From assembly GCA_013792135.1 (NCBI GenBank), contig VMSP01000024.1:1-57734 (forward strand): a stretch of 57,734 nucleotides of DNA, written 5' to 3'. Below, in pieces: positions 16,741 to 26,190 of the stretch. Position 1 is the first letter of the stretch, and each line of letters begins with the position of its first letter. Origin of the DNA: Desulfocapsa sp. Lineage in GTDB: Bacteria; Desulfobacterota; Desulfobulbia; Desulfobulbales; Desulfocapsaceae. The notes below the pieces were generated by a model. That model did not search any database, was not told the origin of the DNA, and saw nothing but the letters and a program-made list of their open reading frames with translations. Position numbers and translations under genes: made by a program.

Positions 16741-18675
16741 ATGCGTGAAATTGTTCTCGGCACCGCCGGCCATGTTGATCATGGCAAGACCAGCCTGATC
16801 AGGGCCCTGACCGGTATTGAAACAGACCGGCTCAAGGAAGAAAAAAAACGTGGAATCACCATTGAGCTGGGTTTTGCCTATCTGGATCTGCCTTGTGGTC
16901 ATCGCCTGGGGATTGTCGATGTGCCCGGTCATGAAAAGTTTGTCAAGAATATGGTTTCCGGGGTCATGGGAATGGATCTGGTGGCTTTTATCGTGGCGGC
17001 TGATGAGGGGATCATGCCCCAGACCAGGGAACATTTTGAAATCTGTCGTCTGCTTGGGGTGAAAGAAGGCATTATCGTTATCACCAAGAAAGATATGGTG
17101 GAAGCAGAGTGGCTGGATATGGTGGAAGAGGAGGTGCGTGATTTCTGTGTAGGGAGCTTTCTGGAAGAGGCCCCTCTGTTGCGCGTCTCATCCACCACTG
17201 GCGGGGGAATTGCCGAGCTGAAAGAAGAGCTTGACCGTTTTGTCGGCAGGCAGGAGCTCAAAGAAGTTTATGGCCCGTTTCGTCTGCCGGTTGATCGGGT
17301 CTTTGCCATGAAAGGTTTTGGGGCGGTAATTACCGGGACATCCATTTCCGGACGCGTCGCCATTAGTGAAGAGTTGCGCTTTTACCCCTCTGAGCTGATT
17401 GCCAAGGTGCGTGGTCTGCAAGTTCATTCCCAGTCTGTAGAAGAGGTTGAGGCCGGACATCGGACGGCAATTAATCTCCAGGGGGTTGATACTGCACTTA
17501 TCGAACGGGGAATGGTGGCGGCAACTCCAGGTTCTCTGCAGCCAGGTTTCATGCTCGATTGCGACTTCCTTTATCTTGCTGCCAATGAAAAACCGCTCAA
17601 ACACCGAACCAGGGTGCGTATCCATCTGGGGACGGCCGAGGTCATGGGCCGTATCTCCCTGCTGGAACAGGATGAATTGTTACCGGGTGATACTGTTGCA
17701 GTCCAGCTTCTTTTTGAGGAATCCATAGCCGTCTGGCCAGGGGATCGATATGTGGTGCGCAGCTATTCTCCGGCGACGACCATTGGCGGCGGCAGAGTGC
17801 TGGGAAATCAGCCGGCACGGAAGAGGAAACGGGCTACAGAATACGATCGTCAAGTGAATGGTAAGGTCTTTCAGATCCTGCAACATGGAACCGTTGAAGA
17901 GCAGATTCTCCTTTTCCTGGAGGAGAGTCAGACGACCGGGTTGACCGCCGATGAACTCTCTATTCGTATTGGCCTCTTTGGCAAGCAGTTGAAAAAGGTG
18001 ATGACCAACCCCCTTTCAACCCGGAAGATAGTGGTGGTTGATTCCGCATCCCAGCGTTATCTGGCCAAGACGGTTAGTGATAGGGTGGAAGAGACCTTGC
18101 TCGCCACCCTTACCGCCTTTCATCGTGACAACCCTCTGCAGAGCGGCCTGTCGAAAGAAGAGTTGCGTTCCGGGTTTGGCAGAAGAGTGGAACAGAAGGT
18201 TTTTCAGTTCTGCCTGGGTGAACTGTTGAAAAAAGAGCTTGTTGTTCAGGAGGAGTCGGTGGTGCGGCTCACCACCCACCGGGTTGCCCTGCAGGCGGAT
18301 GAGAAGGCCCTGCAGCACGATCTGGAGGAGTGGTATCGACAGAAAGGTCTGGCCACAGCCACTATCCGTGAGAGTATGGAGCATTTTGCTGATGCCCCGG
18401 AAAGCATGGTCAAGGAGGTGCTGGCTTTGCTGCTGCGGCAGGGTCAATTGGTTAAAATCAGCGAGAGCCTCTATTATCATGTCGACACTATCAATTCCCT
18501 GGCTCAGGATCTCATTGCCTTCATCAACCGTGAGGGAGAGATTGACGCCCCGCGCTTCAAAGAACTGACCGGTCTGACCAGAAAGTTTTCCATTCCTTTG
18601 CTTGAGTATTTTGATAAAATTAAACTGACCATTCGTGTTGGTGATACCCGGGTCCTGCGTAAAAAAGTTTCCTAA
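16741..18675 (+). CDS. selB: selenocysteine-specific elongation factor SelB
   Basis: 644 residues. The GTPase domain opens with [19 protein letters not shown], has the effector segment [19 protein letters not shown] and [12 protein letters not shown], and continues with TKKD. Two beta-barrel domains follow, then a long C-terminal part (~370-640) of repeated winged-helix units, which is the SECIS-RNA-binding part of SelB and separates it from EF-Tu. It shows that the organism makes selenoproteins. No selA, selD or tRNA-Sec was found nearby. Confidence 0.95.
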   Translation: MREIVLGTAGHVDHGKTSLIRALTGIETDRLKEEKKRGITIELGFAYLDLPCGHRLGIVDVPGHEKFVKNMVSGVMGMDLVAFIVAADEGIMPQTREHFEICRLLGVKEGIIVITKKDMVEAEWLDMVEEEVRDFCVGSFLEEAPLLRVSSTTGGGIAELKEELDRFVGRQELKEVYGPFRLPVDRVFAMKGFGAVITGTSISGRVAISEELRFYPSELIAKVRGLQVHSQSVEEVEAGHRTAINLQGVDTALIERGMVAATPGSLQPGFMLDCDFLYLAANEKPLKHRTRVRIHLGTAEVMGRISLLEQDELLPGDTVAVQLLFEESIAVWPGDRYVVRSYSPATTIGGGRVLGNQPARKRKRATEYDRQVNGKVFQILQHGTVEEQILLFLEESQTTGLTADELSIRIGLFGKQLKKVMTNPLSTRKIVVVDSASQRYLAKTVSDRVEETLLATLTAFHRDNPLQSGLSKEELRSGFGRRVEQKVFQFCLGELLKKELVVQEESVVRLTTHRVALQADEKALQHDLEEWYRQKGLATATIRESMEHFADAPESMVKEVLALLLRQGQLVKISESLYYHVDTINSLAQDLIAFINREGEIDAPRFKELTGLTRKFSIPLLEYFDKIKLTIRVGDTRVLRKKVS

Positions 18676-18720
18676 TCGTATCTCTGTTTTCAGTCCTTGG
18701 CTAAAGGAGGGTTGCTTCCT

Positions 18721-19890
18721 ATGAAAAAGGTCATTACAACAGAAAAACAACCGATCAAACTCTGGCTGGACGATATTGAATCGGGGGCCTTCGAGCAGGC
18801 GAGAAACCTCGCCAATCTTCCTTTTGTCTTTCAACACGTTGCCTTAATGCCGGATGCCCATCAGGGCTATGGCATGCCCATTGGTGGGGTGATGGCCTCT
18901 GAAGAAGTGGTGATCCCCAATGCGGTGGGGGTTGATATCGGTTGCGGCATGTGTGCGGTGCGGACTTCGCTCACCACCATCTCCACGGAACAATTGAAAG
19001 GGGTGCTGACTGAGATCAGAAGGACGGTTCCCTTGGGTTTCAGCCATCATAAAAAGAAGCAGGATTCGAGGTTAATGCCCAAACCAGATGTCTCTCTGGA
19101 TCAGCTGACCATTGTTTCCAGGGAATATCAGTCCGCGCTCACCCAGCTTGGGACGCTGGGGGGCGGCAATCATTTCATCGAGATCCAGAAGGGCGATGAC
19201 GGGCGTATCTGGCTGATGGTCCATTCCGGCAGCCGCAATATTGGTTTCAAGGTTGCCAACTATTATAATCAACTGGCGGTGAATCTGAATCGGCAGTTGG
19301 GGGCCAATATCCCAAAAAGCTGGCAACTGGCATTTTTACCCATCAGCAGCTTCGAGGCTCAGACGTATCTCCAGGAAATGCGCTACTGTGTTGCTTTTGC
19401 CTTTGCCAATCGGAAGATGATGATGGAGCGGGTCAAGGATGCCCTCTTGTCCGTGGTGCAACCGGTGTTCTTTGAGTCGATGATCAATATTGCCCATAAT
19501 TATGCGGCCATGGAACTTCATTTTGGCAGGAATGTATTGGTCCATCGCAAAGGGGCAACCAGGGCCCAGGCCGGCGAGATCGGTATTGTCCCCGGATCTC
19601 AAGGAAGTCCCAGTTATATTGTGAGGGGCAAGGGAAATCCTGAAAGTTTTGAGTCCTGTTCTCATGGAGCTGGAAGAAAGATGGGTCGCAAGCAGGCCCA
19701 GCGGCAGCTTGATCTGGCCCACGAAAAGAAACGCATGGATGATCAGGGAATTATCCATGCCGTCCGTTCTGTAGGCGACCTCGATGAGGCGCCGGGCTCC
19801 TACAAGGATATCGATGAGGTGATTGACAATCAGCTCGATCTGGTGGAGGTGCTGGTGGCCCTGCGTCCTCTAGCGGTGATCAAGGGGTGA
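18721..19890 (+). CDS. rtcB: RtcB-family RNA ligase
   Basis: 389 residues from an ATG preceded by AAAGGAGG (an in-frame ATG is also possible eight codons upstream). Metal-binding motifs are DIGCGMCA, GGGNHFIE and HSGSRNIG, and the guanylylated His lies in ESCSHGAGRKMGR. RtcB joins RNA 2',3'-cyclic phosphate or 3'-phosphate to 5'-OH ends using GTP. The family is near 400-480 residues, so this is the short form. Its last 41 bases recur at 26793-26833. No archease gene lies next to it. Confidence 0.9.
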   Translation: MKKVITTEKQPIKLWLDDIESGAFEQARNLANLPFVFQHVALMPDAHQGYGMPIGGVMASEEVVIPNAVGVDIGCGMCAVRTSLTTISTEQLKGVLTEIRRTVPLGFSHHKKKQDSRLMPKPDVSLDQLTIVSREYQSALTQLGTLGGGNHFIEIQKGDDGRIWLMVHSGSRNIGFKVANYYNQLAVNLNRQLGANIPKSWQLAFLPISSFEAQTYLQEMRYCVAFAFANRKMMMERVKDALLSVVQPVFFESMINIAHNYAAMELHFGRNVLVHRKGATRAQAGEIGIVPGSQGSPSYIVRGKGNPESFESCSHGAGRKMGRKQAQRQLDLAHEKKRMDDQGIIHAVRSVGDLDEAPGSYKDIDEVIDNQLDLVEVLVALRPLAVIKG

Positions 19891-20093
19891 TGTTTTTTTG
19901 GGTGACACATTGACTCTGCGTTTGTTATCCTTTGCGCTCATCAAAAGGTTACCTCCTTAGTTGGCTTGGTTTAGCTGTTAAAGTTTTGATAGTATAACTT
20001 TTTTTATATTGTTTTGTTGTTTGTTTGCAATGTTTAGGTATTACTTCTCACCCTGTCAAAAATTTAAAAATATCACTCGAACTGTTTTACAAT

Positions 20094-22160
20094 ATGAAGC
20101 ATAACCCTGAAAAATCGATTCGTTGCAGGATACTGATACCTTTATCCCTGACCATTACAGCTCTTTTCTGCACTTTTATCTACAGCACGTATCAGATCCG
20201 TGCCGAGCAGAACCTGATCGATATGCGCCATCACTACGAGGTTACCCAGGCATACGTCGATGTGTCACAGGCCCAGCGTGAGACGTTGCTGCTCAATCTT
20301 ATGATCGAAATATCGCGCAACACTCAGTTGCGCCAGGCGATGATGGCCAACGACCGTGATACCCTTTACCAGCACTCCCTGCCGCTGTTTAATCAGCTCT
20401 TCCAGGCCCACGGAATCTCGCACTTTTACTACCATACGCCGGCTGCTACGACCTTGCTCAGGGTCTACAGCCCCGATGAATTCGGCGATCAAGTGGTCCG
20501 CAAGACCTTTTTACAGGCGGCCCACAGCCAGAAATTTGCCTTTGGGTTGGAACTCGGCAGATTCGGTATGCCGACATATCGGGGCGTTTTTCCGTGGCGA
20601 GTGGCAGATAAGTTGATCGGGTATATTGAGCTGGGGATCGAAGTCGATTACGTCCTCAAGCAACTGCAATCGATTGTCAAACAAGATTTCATGATCACCC
20701 TTGACAAACAGCAGCTTGATCGTGAGCAGTGGGAACTTGGCCGGAAGCACTCTGGCCGCTTGAATAACTGGGATTTATTCAGCGACCAGGTGATTGCCTA
20801 TCAAACCCTGCCTGATTCAAGCAACATGAGTAAAATCAAACTGTTGGCCGTGAAGAGCCTTGCTGCGGAGGAAGCATACAACGACATGGCTATCGATCAG
20901 CAGGTCTATCGCATCAAGGGCTTTCCATTGTTCGATTTTTCAGGCCAGTTGATTGGCGGTTTCTATGTGTTGCATAATGTCACGCAGCAGATAACCTCCT
21001 TTAAGGCGTTCCTCGTACCTATTATTCTGGCGAGTACCAGTCTGTGTCTGGTGCTGTTTTTCTTCGCTTATATCGTGCTGGGCAGAATGGACCAGAAGTT
21101 GGCGGTTACTCGGCAACGCCTCAATGATGAAGTCGCTAACGTCACGCTGGCCAACCGGCAACTGGAAGAGGAGATCGGTAACCGGCGCCAGGTCGAATCG
21201 AAACTGCAGCTTCTCAACCAGACACTGGAAGAGCGGGTTGCGCAACGCACGGTGGCGCTGGTAGAGTTGAATCGGGAGTTGCAGGAAACACAGGCAACTA
21301 TTCTACATCAGGACAAGATGGCCTGTATCGGTCAGCTTTGCGCCGGCATCGCCCACGATATCAACAACCCGATCGGTTTTGTCAGTCATAATTTGGGCAC
21401 CTTTGAGCGTTATCTGGAACGTTTGAACCAATTTTTTACCCTGCAGATAGAACTGATCAAACGCCGAGGCGATAAGGAGATGGTTGCCGCCTGCATGAAA
21501 GGGCGGCAGGATTTCCGCATCGATGAGATGCTGCGTGAGATGTCGGTCATGCTAGCGGAATGCCGCGACGGCACCACTCGCATCAGCCAGACCGTACAGG
21601 GTCTGCGCAACTTTTCGTGCAAGGAAATCCCGCGGCGCGAATTTATTGATCTGCATCAATGTATCGACAGTACCCTTGCGCTTATTCGTCACGAGCTGCA
21701 CACCAAGATCGAAGTTGTGCGCAACTACGGGGACATTCCCCGATGTTACTGCTGCGCCGGGCAGATGAACCAGGTGTTTCTAAATCTGTTTATTAACGCC
21801 ACCCAGGCCATTACCGGGCCGGGGAAAATTCAAATTCAGAGCTGGGCCGAAGACAAGAAGATTTGGATTACCATCAGCGATAACGGCTGCGGCATCTCCC
21901 CCGACAAGCTCGAACACATCTTCGAACCCTTTTTCACCACCAAAGAGATCGGTGTCGGTACCGGTCTCGGCCTGAGTATTGTCTACGACATTGTCACCCG
22001 CCATAAGGGTATCATCGATGTTGCCAGCAAACTAGGCTCGGGAACCACCTTCACCCTGTGCATGCCTCTTGATATGAGAGCAAAACTACGTGACCCGAAC
22101 GCAGCGGCCCTGTTCTCAGCAAATCTGATCCGTACCGAAAATGGTGACCACCGTGACTGA
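20094..22160 (+). CDS. sensor histidine kinase with periplasmic Cache-like domain
   Basis: 688 residues from the ATG used here. A membrane segment at ~14-34 and a second at ~305-330 enclose a periplasmic region of about 270 residues with the look of a double Cache ligand-binding domain (FYYHTPAATTLLRVYSPDEFGD, GVFPWRV, IGYIELGIEVDYVL). A coiled coil precedes the phosphoacceptor His (~421) in GIAHDINNPIGF; the ATPase N box is NQVFLNLFINATQAI, with DNGCGI and GTGLGLSI. It would sense a small extracellular ligand and phosphorylate the NtrC-type regulator whose gene overlaps its 3' end by 20 bp. GC content appears higher than in flanking genes. Confidence 0.88.
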   Translation: MKHNPEKSIRCRILIPLSLTITALFCTFIYSTYQIRAEQNLIDMRHHYEVTQAYVDVSQAQRETLLLNLMIEISRNTQLRQAMMANDRDTLYQHSLPLFNQLFQAHGISHFYYHTPAATTLLRVYSPDEFGDQVVRKTFLQAAHSQKFAFGLELGRFGMPTYRGVFPWRVADKLIGYIELGIEVDYVLKQLQSIVKQDFMITLDKQQLDREQWELGRKHSGRLNNWDLFSDQVIAYQTLPDSSNMSKIKLLAVKSLAAEEAYNDMAIDQQVYRIKGFPLFDFSGQLIGGFYVLHNVTQQITSFKAFLVPIILASTSLCLVLFFFAYIVLGRMDQKLAVTRQRLNDEVANVTLANRQLEEEIGNRRQVESKLQLLNQTLEERVAQRTVALVELNRELQETQATILHQDKMACIGQLCAGIAHDINNPIGFVSHNLGTFERYLERLNQFFTLQIELIKRRGDKEMVAACMKGRQDFRIDEMLREMSVMLAECRDGTTRISQTVQGLRNFSCKEIPRREFIDLHQCIDSTLALIRHELHTKIEVVRNYGDIPRCYCCAGQMNQVFLNLFINATQAITGPGKIQIQSWAEDKKIWITISDNGCGISPDKLEHIFEPFFTTKEIGVGTGLGLSIVYDIVTRHKGIIDVASKLGSGTTFTLCMPLDMRAKLRDPNAAALFSANLIRTENGDHRD

Positions 22161-23511
22161 GAAAAAAACACACCTTCTTTATGTGGATGACGAAGCGGCC
22201 TACCGCAATATTTTTTGTCGGGAAATGGGGGAAGATCAGCGCGTTACGATTGAAACCGCTGCGGATGGCCCGACTGCCCTGCGCATGCTCGAAACCAGGC
22301 GCGCCGACATCGTCCTGACCGATCTGAGCATGCCCGGCATGGATGGCATCACCCTGCTGCAGGAAATTCACCGGCGCTATCCTGAGATTTTCGTCTTGAT
22401 TCTTACCGGTGTCAATTCGGCCCATGAAGCGGTCCGGGCGATGAAGGCTGGCGCCTACGACTATATCCTCAAGCCGTTCGATGTCACCACGCTGCAGATG
22501 CAGCTGGAAAAAATCCTCCAGCATCGCCATCTGCTTGACAATAATAAAGAAGGGCAAAACGAGGCCCATTTTGAACAGCTGGTTGGCCAGGACCCCGCCA
22601 TGTATGAACTGTTCGAGGGGATCAGACGCATCGGCCCGACCAATATCACGGTCCTGATTCGCGGTGAAAGCGGCACTGGTAAGGAACTGATTGCCGCCGC
22701 CATTCACGCTCGCAGTGCCCGTCGGGACCAGATATTTGTCCCGGTCAACTGCGCCGCCCTTACCGAGGGCCTCATCAACAGCGCCCTGTTCGGCCATGAA
22801 AAAGGTGCCTTCACCGATGCTGGAGCTCGAAAAATAGGTTTTTTCGAGCTTGCCCAAGGCGGCACCATCTTTCTCGACGAAATCGGAGAGATCCCCTTGC
22901 AGACCCAGGTCGCCCTGCTGCGGGTGCTCGAGTTGGGCACCTTTCACCGGGTCGGCGGCACCGAAACCATCCAGGTCGATACCCGCATTATCTGTGCCAC
23001 CAACAAAGATTTAGAGGCCGCTATGCGCGAAAAAATATTCCGCGAAGATCTTTTCTATCGGCTCAATGTCGTCACCCTCACCGCGCCGCCTCTACGTGAT
23101 CGGCAATCCGACATCCCGCTGCTCGTCAACTTTTTTCTGCGCAAGTTTAACCGCGAGAGCGGCAAGCAGATCAGCTTCGTCGACCAGGCTACCATGAACC
23201 GGCTCTGTGCCTACCGCTGGCCGGGTAACGTGCGTGAGCTGTCCAATGCCATCGAGCGCGCCGTGGCCTTCTGTCCCGGCAGCGAATTGCGTCTCAAACA
23301 TTTCCCCGCCGAACTGCAGCACGCTGTCGTTGCTGAGAAAGATTTCTCCCTCCAACTGAGCTCCAGCTCCCTGCCCGAAATCGAAGCCGAAGTGATCGGC
23401 AAAGTCCTTGAAGAAAAACACTGGAACCTGTCGCAGGCTGCTGAAGCACTCGGCATTGCCCGGGGCACCCTCTACAGCAAAATAAAACATTACGGCATTG
23501 TAAAAAACTGA
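22141..23511 (+). CDS. NtrC-family sigma-54 response regulator
   Basis: 456 residues: receiver domain with phosphoacceptor Asp61 (LTDLSMPGMDG) and KPF at 111-113; AAA+ domain with GESGTGKE Walker A, GTIFLDEIGEI Walker B and GNVRELSNAIERA; C-terminal Fis-type helix-turn-helix (NLSQAAEALGIARGTLYSKI). The sigma-54-contacting loop reads GAFTDA at residues 222-227 instead of the usual GAFTGA. The gene overlaps the kinase gene. Directly downstream lie three palindromes and a sigma-54 promoter, so its target is very probably the multiheme cytochrome gene. Confidence 0.92.
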   Translation: MVTTVTEKKTHLLYVDDEAAYRNIFCREMGEDQRVTIETAADGPTALRMLETRRADIVLTDLSMPGMDGITLLQEIHRRYPEIFVLILTGVNSAHEAVRAMKAGAYDYILKPFDVTTLQMQLEKILQHRHLLDNNKEGQNEAHFEQLVGQDPAMYELFEGIRRIGPTNITVLIRGESGTGKELIAAAIHARSARRDQIFVPVNCAALTEGLINSALFGHEKGAFTDAGARKIGFFELAQGGTIFLDEIGEIPLQTQVALLRVLELGTFHRVGGTETIQVDTRIICATNKDLEAAMREKIFREDLFYRLNVVTLTAPPLRDRQSDIPLLVNFFLRKFNRESGKQISFVDQATMNRLCAYRWPGNVRELSNAIERAVAFCPGSELRLKHFPAELQHAVVAEKDFSLQLSSSSLPEIEAEVIGKVLEEKHWNLSQAAEALGIARGTLYSKIKHYGIVKN

Positions 23512-23558
23512 TTCATAGTCGTGGGCAGCAACGCCTTTTCTTGACTTGCTGAACTGCA

Positions 23559-23576
23559 CTGTTGAAAATTGAACAG
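23559..23576. promoter_or_regulatory. upstream activator site 1 (palindrome)
   Basis: CTGTTGAAAATTGAACAG. Half-sites CTGTT and AACAG pair exactly. It is one of three near-identical 18-bp copies between the regulator gene and the sigma-54 promoter, and is a likely binding site for the NtrC-type regulator encoded just upstream. Confidence 0.65.
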
Positions 23577-23652
23577 CCGCCGGACGTGGCCCAATTCCGC
23601 CCCATCCCACCCCATCCCTCTCTTCTCACGATCAGCCGCTGTTGTTTGCGAG

Positions 23653-23670
23653 CTGTCGAAATTTGAACAA
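23653..23670. promoter_or_regulatory. upstream activator site 2 (palindrome)
   Basis: CTGTCGAAATTTGAACAA, matching site 1 at 15 of 18 positions. It is centred 94 bp downstream of site 1. Confidence 0.6.
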
Positions 23671-23731
23671 CTTTCTTTGTTTCAGAAATAATACCGAAAA
23701 CCCATAGGTTAAGCTTGTGCCGAAACTCTTG

Positions 23732-23749
23732 GTGTTGATAATTGAACAG
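23732..23749. promoter_or_regulatory. upstream activator site 3 (palindrome)
   Basis: GTGTTGATAATTGAACAG, matching site 1 at 16 of 18 positions. It lies 79 bp after site 2 and about 85 bp before the -24 element, a normal distance for enhancer sites used by sigma-54 activators. Confidence 0.65.
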
Positions 23750-23833
23750 TTACGGCTCCGTCTGGAACCGGCGTGATTCCAGACTGAGCTCAATAACATG
23801 CTGATATTAAACGATGAATAGTTTTTTGTAGAT

Positions 23834-23848
23834 TGGCACTAAAATTGC
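23834..23848 (+). promoter_or_regulatory. sigma-54 (-24/-12) promoter of the multiheme cytochrome
   Basis: TGGCAC, five bases, TTGC: an exact match to the -24/-12 consensus with the required spacing. Transcription should begin near 23859. It points to the cytochrome gene, whose ATG is 235 bp downstream. The T tract after -12 is also typical. Confidence 0.8.
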
Positions 23849-23858
23849 TTTTAATGAA

Positions 23859-24082
23859 GAAGACGTCGAAATCATTCATTCTACAATGGATTAAATGTTC
23901 CTTTTTTATTTCACGATAACAACGCAAAAGCTGGGGATGGACCATAAGTCCATCGACGAGTGAGTAACGACAAAAAAACAGGGTGGTAGTAACGCCGGGG
24001 TGCCGTGAGCCGATGAAGGTGGCGTCTTGAAAGCGAACTGGCATAAAATCTGTAATAAACGTACCACGCAGGAGGCGTTATA
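23859..24082 (+). promoter_or_regulatory. long structured 5' leader of the cytochrome mRNA (unclassified)
   Basis: About 220 nt between the predicted transcription start and the ATG, without a gene. A perfect 7-bp hairpin GATGGAC-CATAA-GTCCATC lies at 23936-23954, followed by a G-rich stretch in which ACGCC (near 23991) can pair with GGCGT (near 24022). The ribosome site GGAGG (near 24071) lies at the end. Length and structure suggest RNA-level control. The region is not a confident match to any riboswitch class that I know. Confidence 0.4.
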
Positions 24083-26161
24083 ATGAAAAAAACAATATTG
24101 GCAACAGCTGCCTTTGCTTTATTGGCCAGCAATGCATTTGCAGAAGATAGTGCCCGGACGATCGGCATGTCATTCAGCCCGACCCCGGCACTTCTCGGCA
24201 AATCGGTTCAATTTACCTGCAAAGCAACAGGTGAATGGACGAGAAGATTGAGGACGGCGCAGATCTCGGTGTATGACGCCTCTCACTCCACACTTGTGTC
24301 CCAGAAGTCAATGGCAATCAGTGGTTTGAGTGCAACCTATAATTACACCGTCCCCACCAACAAAACAACCGGCAACTGGGACTACAAGTGCTATCTGCAG
24401 GACAGCCGAAACCATAAAGTGACTAAGACAAGCAATTTTCTTGTTGTGGCTAACAGCACGCCACCACCACCACCTCCCCCCCCGCCACCGCCACCGCCGG
24501 TCGAGCCTCCACCAGTAGTTCCACCTCCGGTAGGAAGTATTCCCCAGCATCTGGCCATCTCCAGCTACGACGGACCCTCAACCTGTATTGCCTGCCATCA
24601 GGTTGAGGCTCAGGACATGCTGAACAGTCTGCATATGCAATGGTCCGGACCAACAACCAAGTTAAGCAATGCCAGCGGTCAAGTTCTCGGCAAGGCAGTT
24701 GGCGGTATCAACACCTTCTGCACCTACGCCCCGTCGTCAAAGGGTGCCTGCTATTCCTGTCATGTACGTGCCGACGGCAATGCCCCTCATCCACCGGATG
24801 TCAATGACGTGGATTGTCTCATGTGCCATAGTGATATCTATCAACGCACGACTGTTGCCGATGCGACTAATCCTGTAACCGTCACCGATATCTATGGTAA
24901 AGTAAAGACCTACATTTTCGGTGCCCAGGACGCGGAAGGCAACTACACCACCGTTCCCGACTATGCACTCATGCCGGCTGGAACGACTATGGAATCTCTG
25001 GCGCAGAACGTCCACAAACCAACCAAGACTTCCTGTCTGCGCTGTCATGCCAAGGCTGGCGGTGGTGACTGGACGAAACGCGGCGACATGGGCCTGAGCA
25101 CCAAAAATCCCACGGTCACCGAAGACGTACATATGTCCTCCGATACTGGTGGTAAGAATATGACCTGTACTTCCTGCCATGTATCACAGAAACACAAAAT
25201 CGGCGGTCGCGGCATTGATCTTCGCGCAAGCGAGGCAGCTGAGCCGAAATGTACCACCTGCCATACTACCGCGCCGCACTCAAGCGCTGATTACAACCGT
25301 CACTCCCAGGGTCAGGTAGCTTGTCAGACATGCCATATCCGTACATTCGGCAAGGGTGGCGCAACTGAAATGTCCCGTGACTGGTTGAAGCCCGTCTGGA
25401 ACCCGGCCTTCTGTTCCGGACAGGGTGGTTATGTCGGCGAAGAAGTTAAGGTTGCCAACGTAAAACCTGAGTATCGCTGGTTTGACGGTACCTCTTACGT
25501 TTACAATGTTGGCGAAACAATCGCGAAAAATGCGGATGGCACCTACACCATGGCCAAAGCCAATGGCAAGGCTTTTGATGGCAAGTCCAAGATCGTACCG
25601 ATCAAGGATCACTGGTCAATTATGGCTCTGCACGAAAGCGGTAAGATCATTCCGCCGGTAATCATGGACATGTTCATGACCGGAGATTTTGACAAGTCAG
25701 TAGTGGCCGGTATGGAAGAGCAGGGTATGACCGGCAGCTACACCATCGTTAAAACCAATGCCGAGATGTTAATCACCCATGGTGTTGATCCAAAGTCAAA
25801 GGCTCCTACCTGTACTGAGTGCCATGACAGCACCGGCAAAACAGTTGACGGCACCAAGATGCTTCCCTATGGAGAACTTGGGTATCATACCTGGCCCGCA
25901 AAGGTCGCCAACTGTACCCTTTGTCATGAACAGAAATCCATGTCATGGCAGGCTATGCACAACAAGCATGCGGCAAGTAATGGAGGAGATGTTAAACTGT
26001 CGTGCGCAAGCTGTCATACAAGTGAACCAAAAGGTCTTGTTAAACCGACGAGCGATTTGTGCAACGACTGCCACAGCTCCAAATCATGGAGTAACGGCCA
26101 AGAACTGCATAAAAAACATATTGAAAAAGGTTATCAATGCGTAAAATGTCATAAGTTCTAA
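24083..26161 (+). CDS. secreted 12-heme c-type cytochrome with Ig-like domain
   Basis: 692 residues. A signal peptide (ending ASNAFA) precedes an Ig-like beta domain at ~25-123 with Cys46 and Cys103 placed for a disulfide. A linker with 13 consecutive prolines and more PPV repeats spans ~127-150. Twelve CxxCH heme sites follow, the first at 168-172 (CIACH) and the last (CVKCH) two residues from the C-terminus. The first heme region (QDMLNSLHMQWSGP) resembles multiheme cytochromes of the octaheme tetrathionate/nitrite reductase type, but no definite enzyme was recognised. It is probably a periplasmic or cell-surface electron-transfer protein. The start has GGAGG. It is monocistronic, between its own sigma-54 promoter and a strong terminator. 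Confidence 0.9.
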   Translation: MKKTILATAAFALLASNAFAEDSARTIGMSFSPTPALLGKSVQFTCKATGEWTRRLRTAQISVYDASHSTLVSQKSMAISGLSATYNYTVPTNKTTGNWDYKCYLQDSRNHKVTKTSNFLVVANSTPPPPPPPPPPPPPVEPPPVVPPPVGSIPQHLAISSYDGPSTCIACHQVEAQDMLNSLHMQWSGPTTKLSNASGQVLGKAVGGINTFCTYAPSSKGACYSCHVRADGNAPHPPDVNDVDCLMCHSDIYQRTTVADATNPVTVTDIYGKVKTYIFGAQDAEGNYTTVPDYALMPAGTTMESLAQNVHKPTKTSCLRCHAKAGGGDWTKRGDMGLSTKNPTVTEDVHMSSDTGGKNMTCTSCHVSQKHKIGGRGIDLRASEAAEPKCTTCHTTAPHSSADYNRHSQGQVACQTCHIRTFGKGGATEMSRDWLKPVWNPAFCSGQGGYVGEEVKVANVKPEYRWFDGTSYVYNVGETIAKNADGTYTMAKANGKAFDGKSKIVPIKDHWSIMALHESGKIIPPVIMDMFMTGDFDKSVVAGMEEQGMTGSYTIVKTNAEMLITHGVDPKSKAPTCTECHDSTGKTVDGTKMLPYGELGYHTWPAKVANCTLCHEQKSMSWQAMHNKHAASNGGDVKLSCASCHTSEPKGLVKPTSDLCNDCHSSKSWSNGQELHKKHIEKGYQCVKCHKF

Positions 26162-26190
26162 CCTGTTGTTCTAGTATCTCTGAAAAAAAA

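Noticed and set aside
23905-24015. c-di-GMP-I (GEMM) riboswitch upstream of the cytochrome
   Set aside because: Short pieces resemble the motif, but the conserved order (CAAACC, P2 with GNRA loop, GCAAAGCC, GGCCTA, GGTAGC) is absent. Kept only as an unclassified leader.
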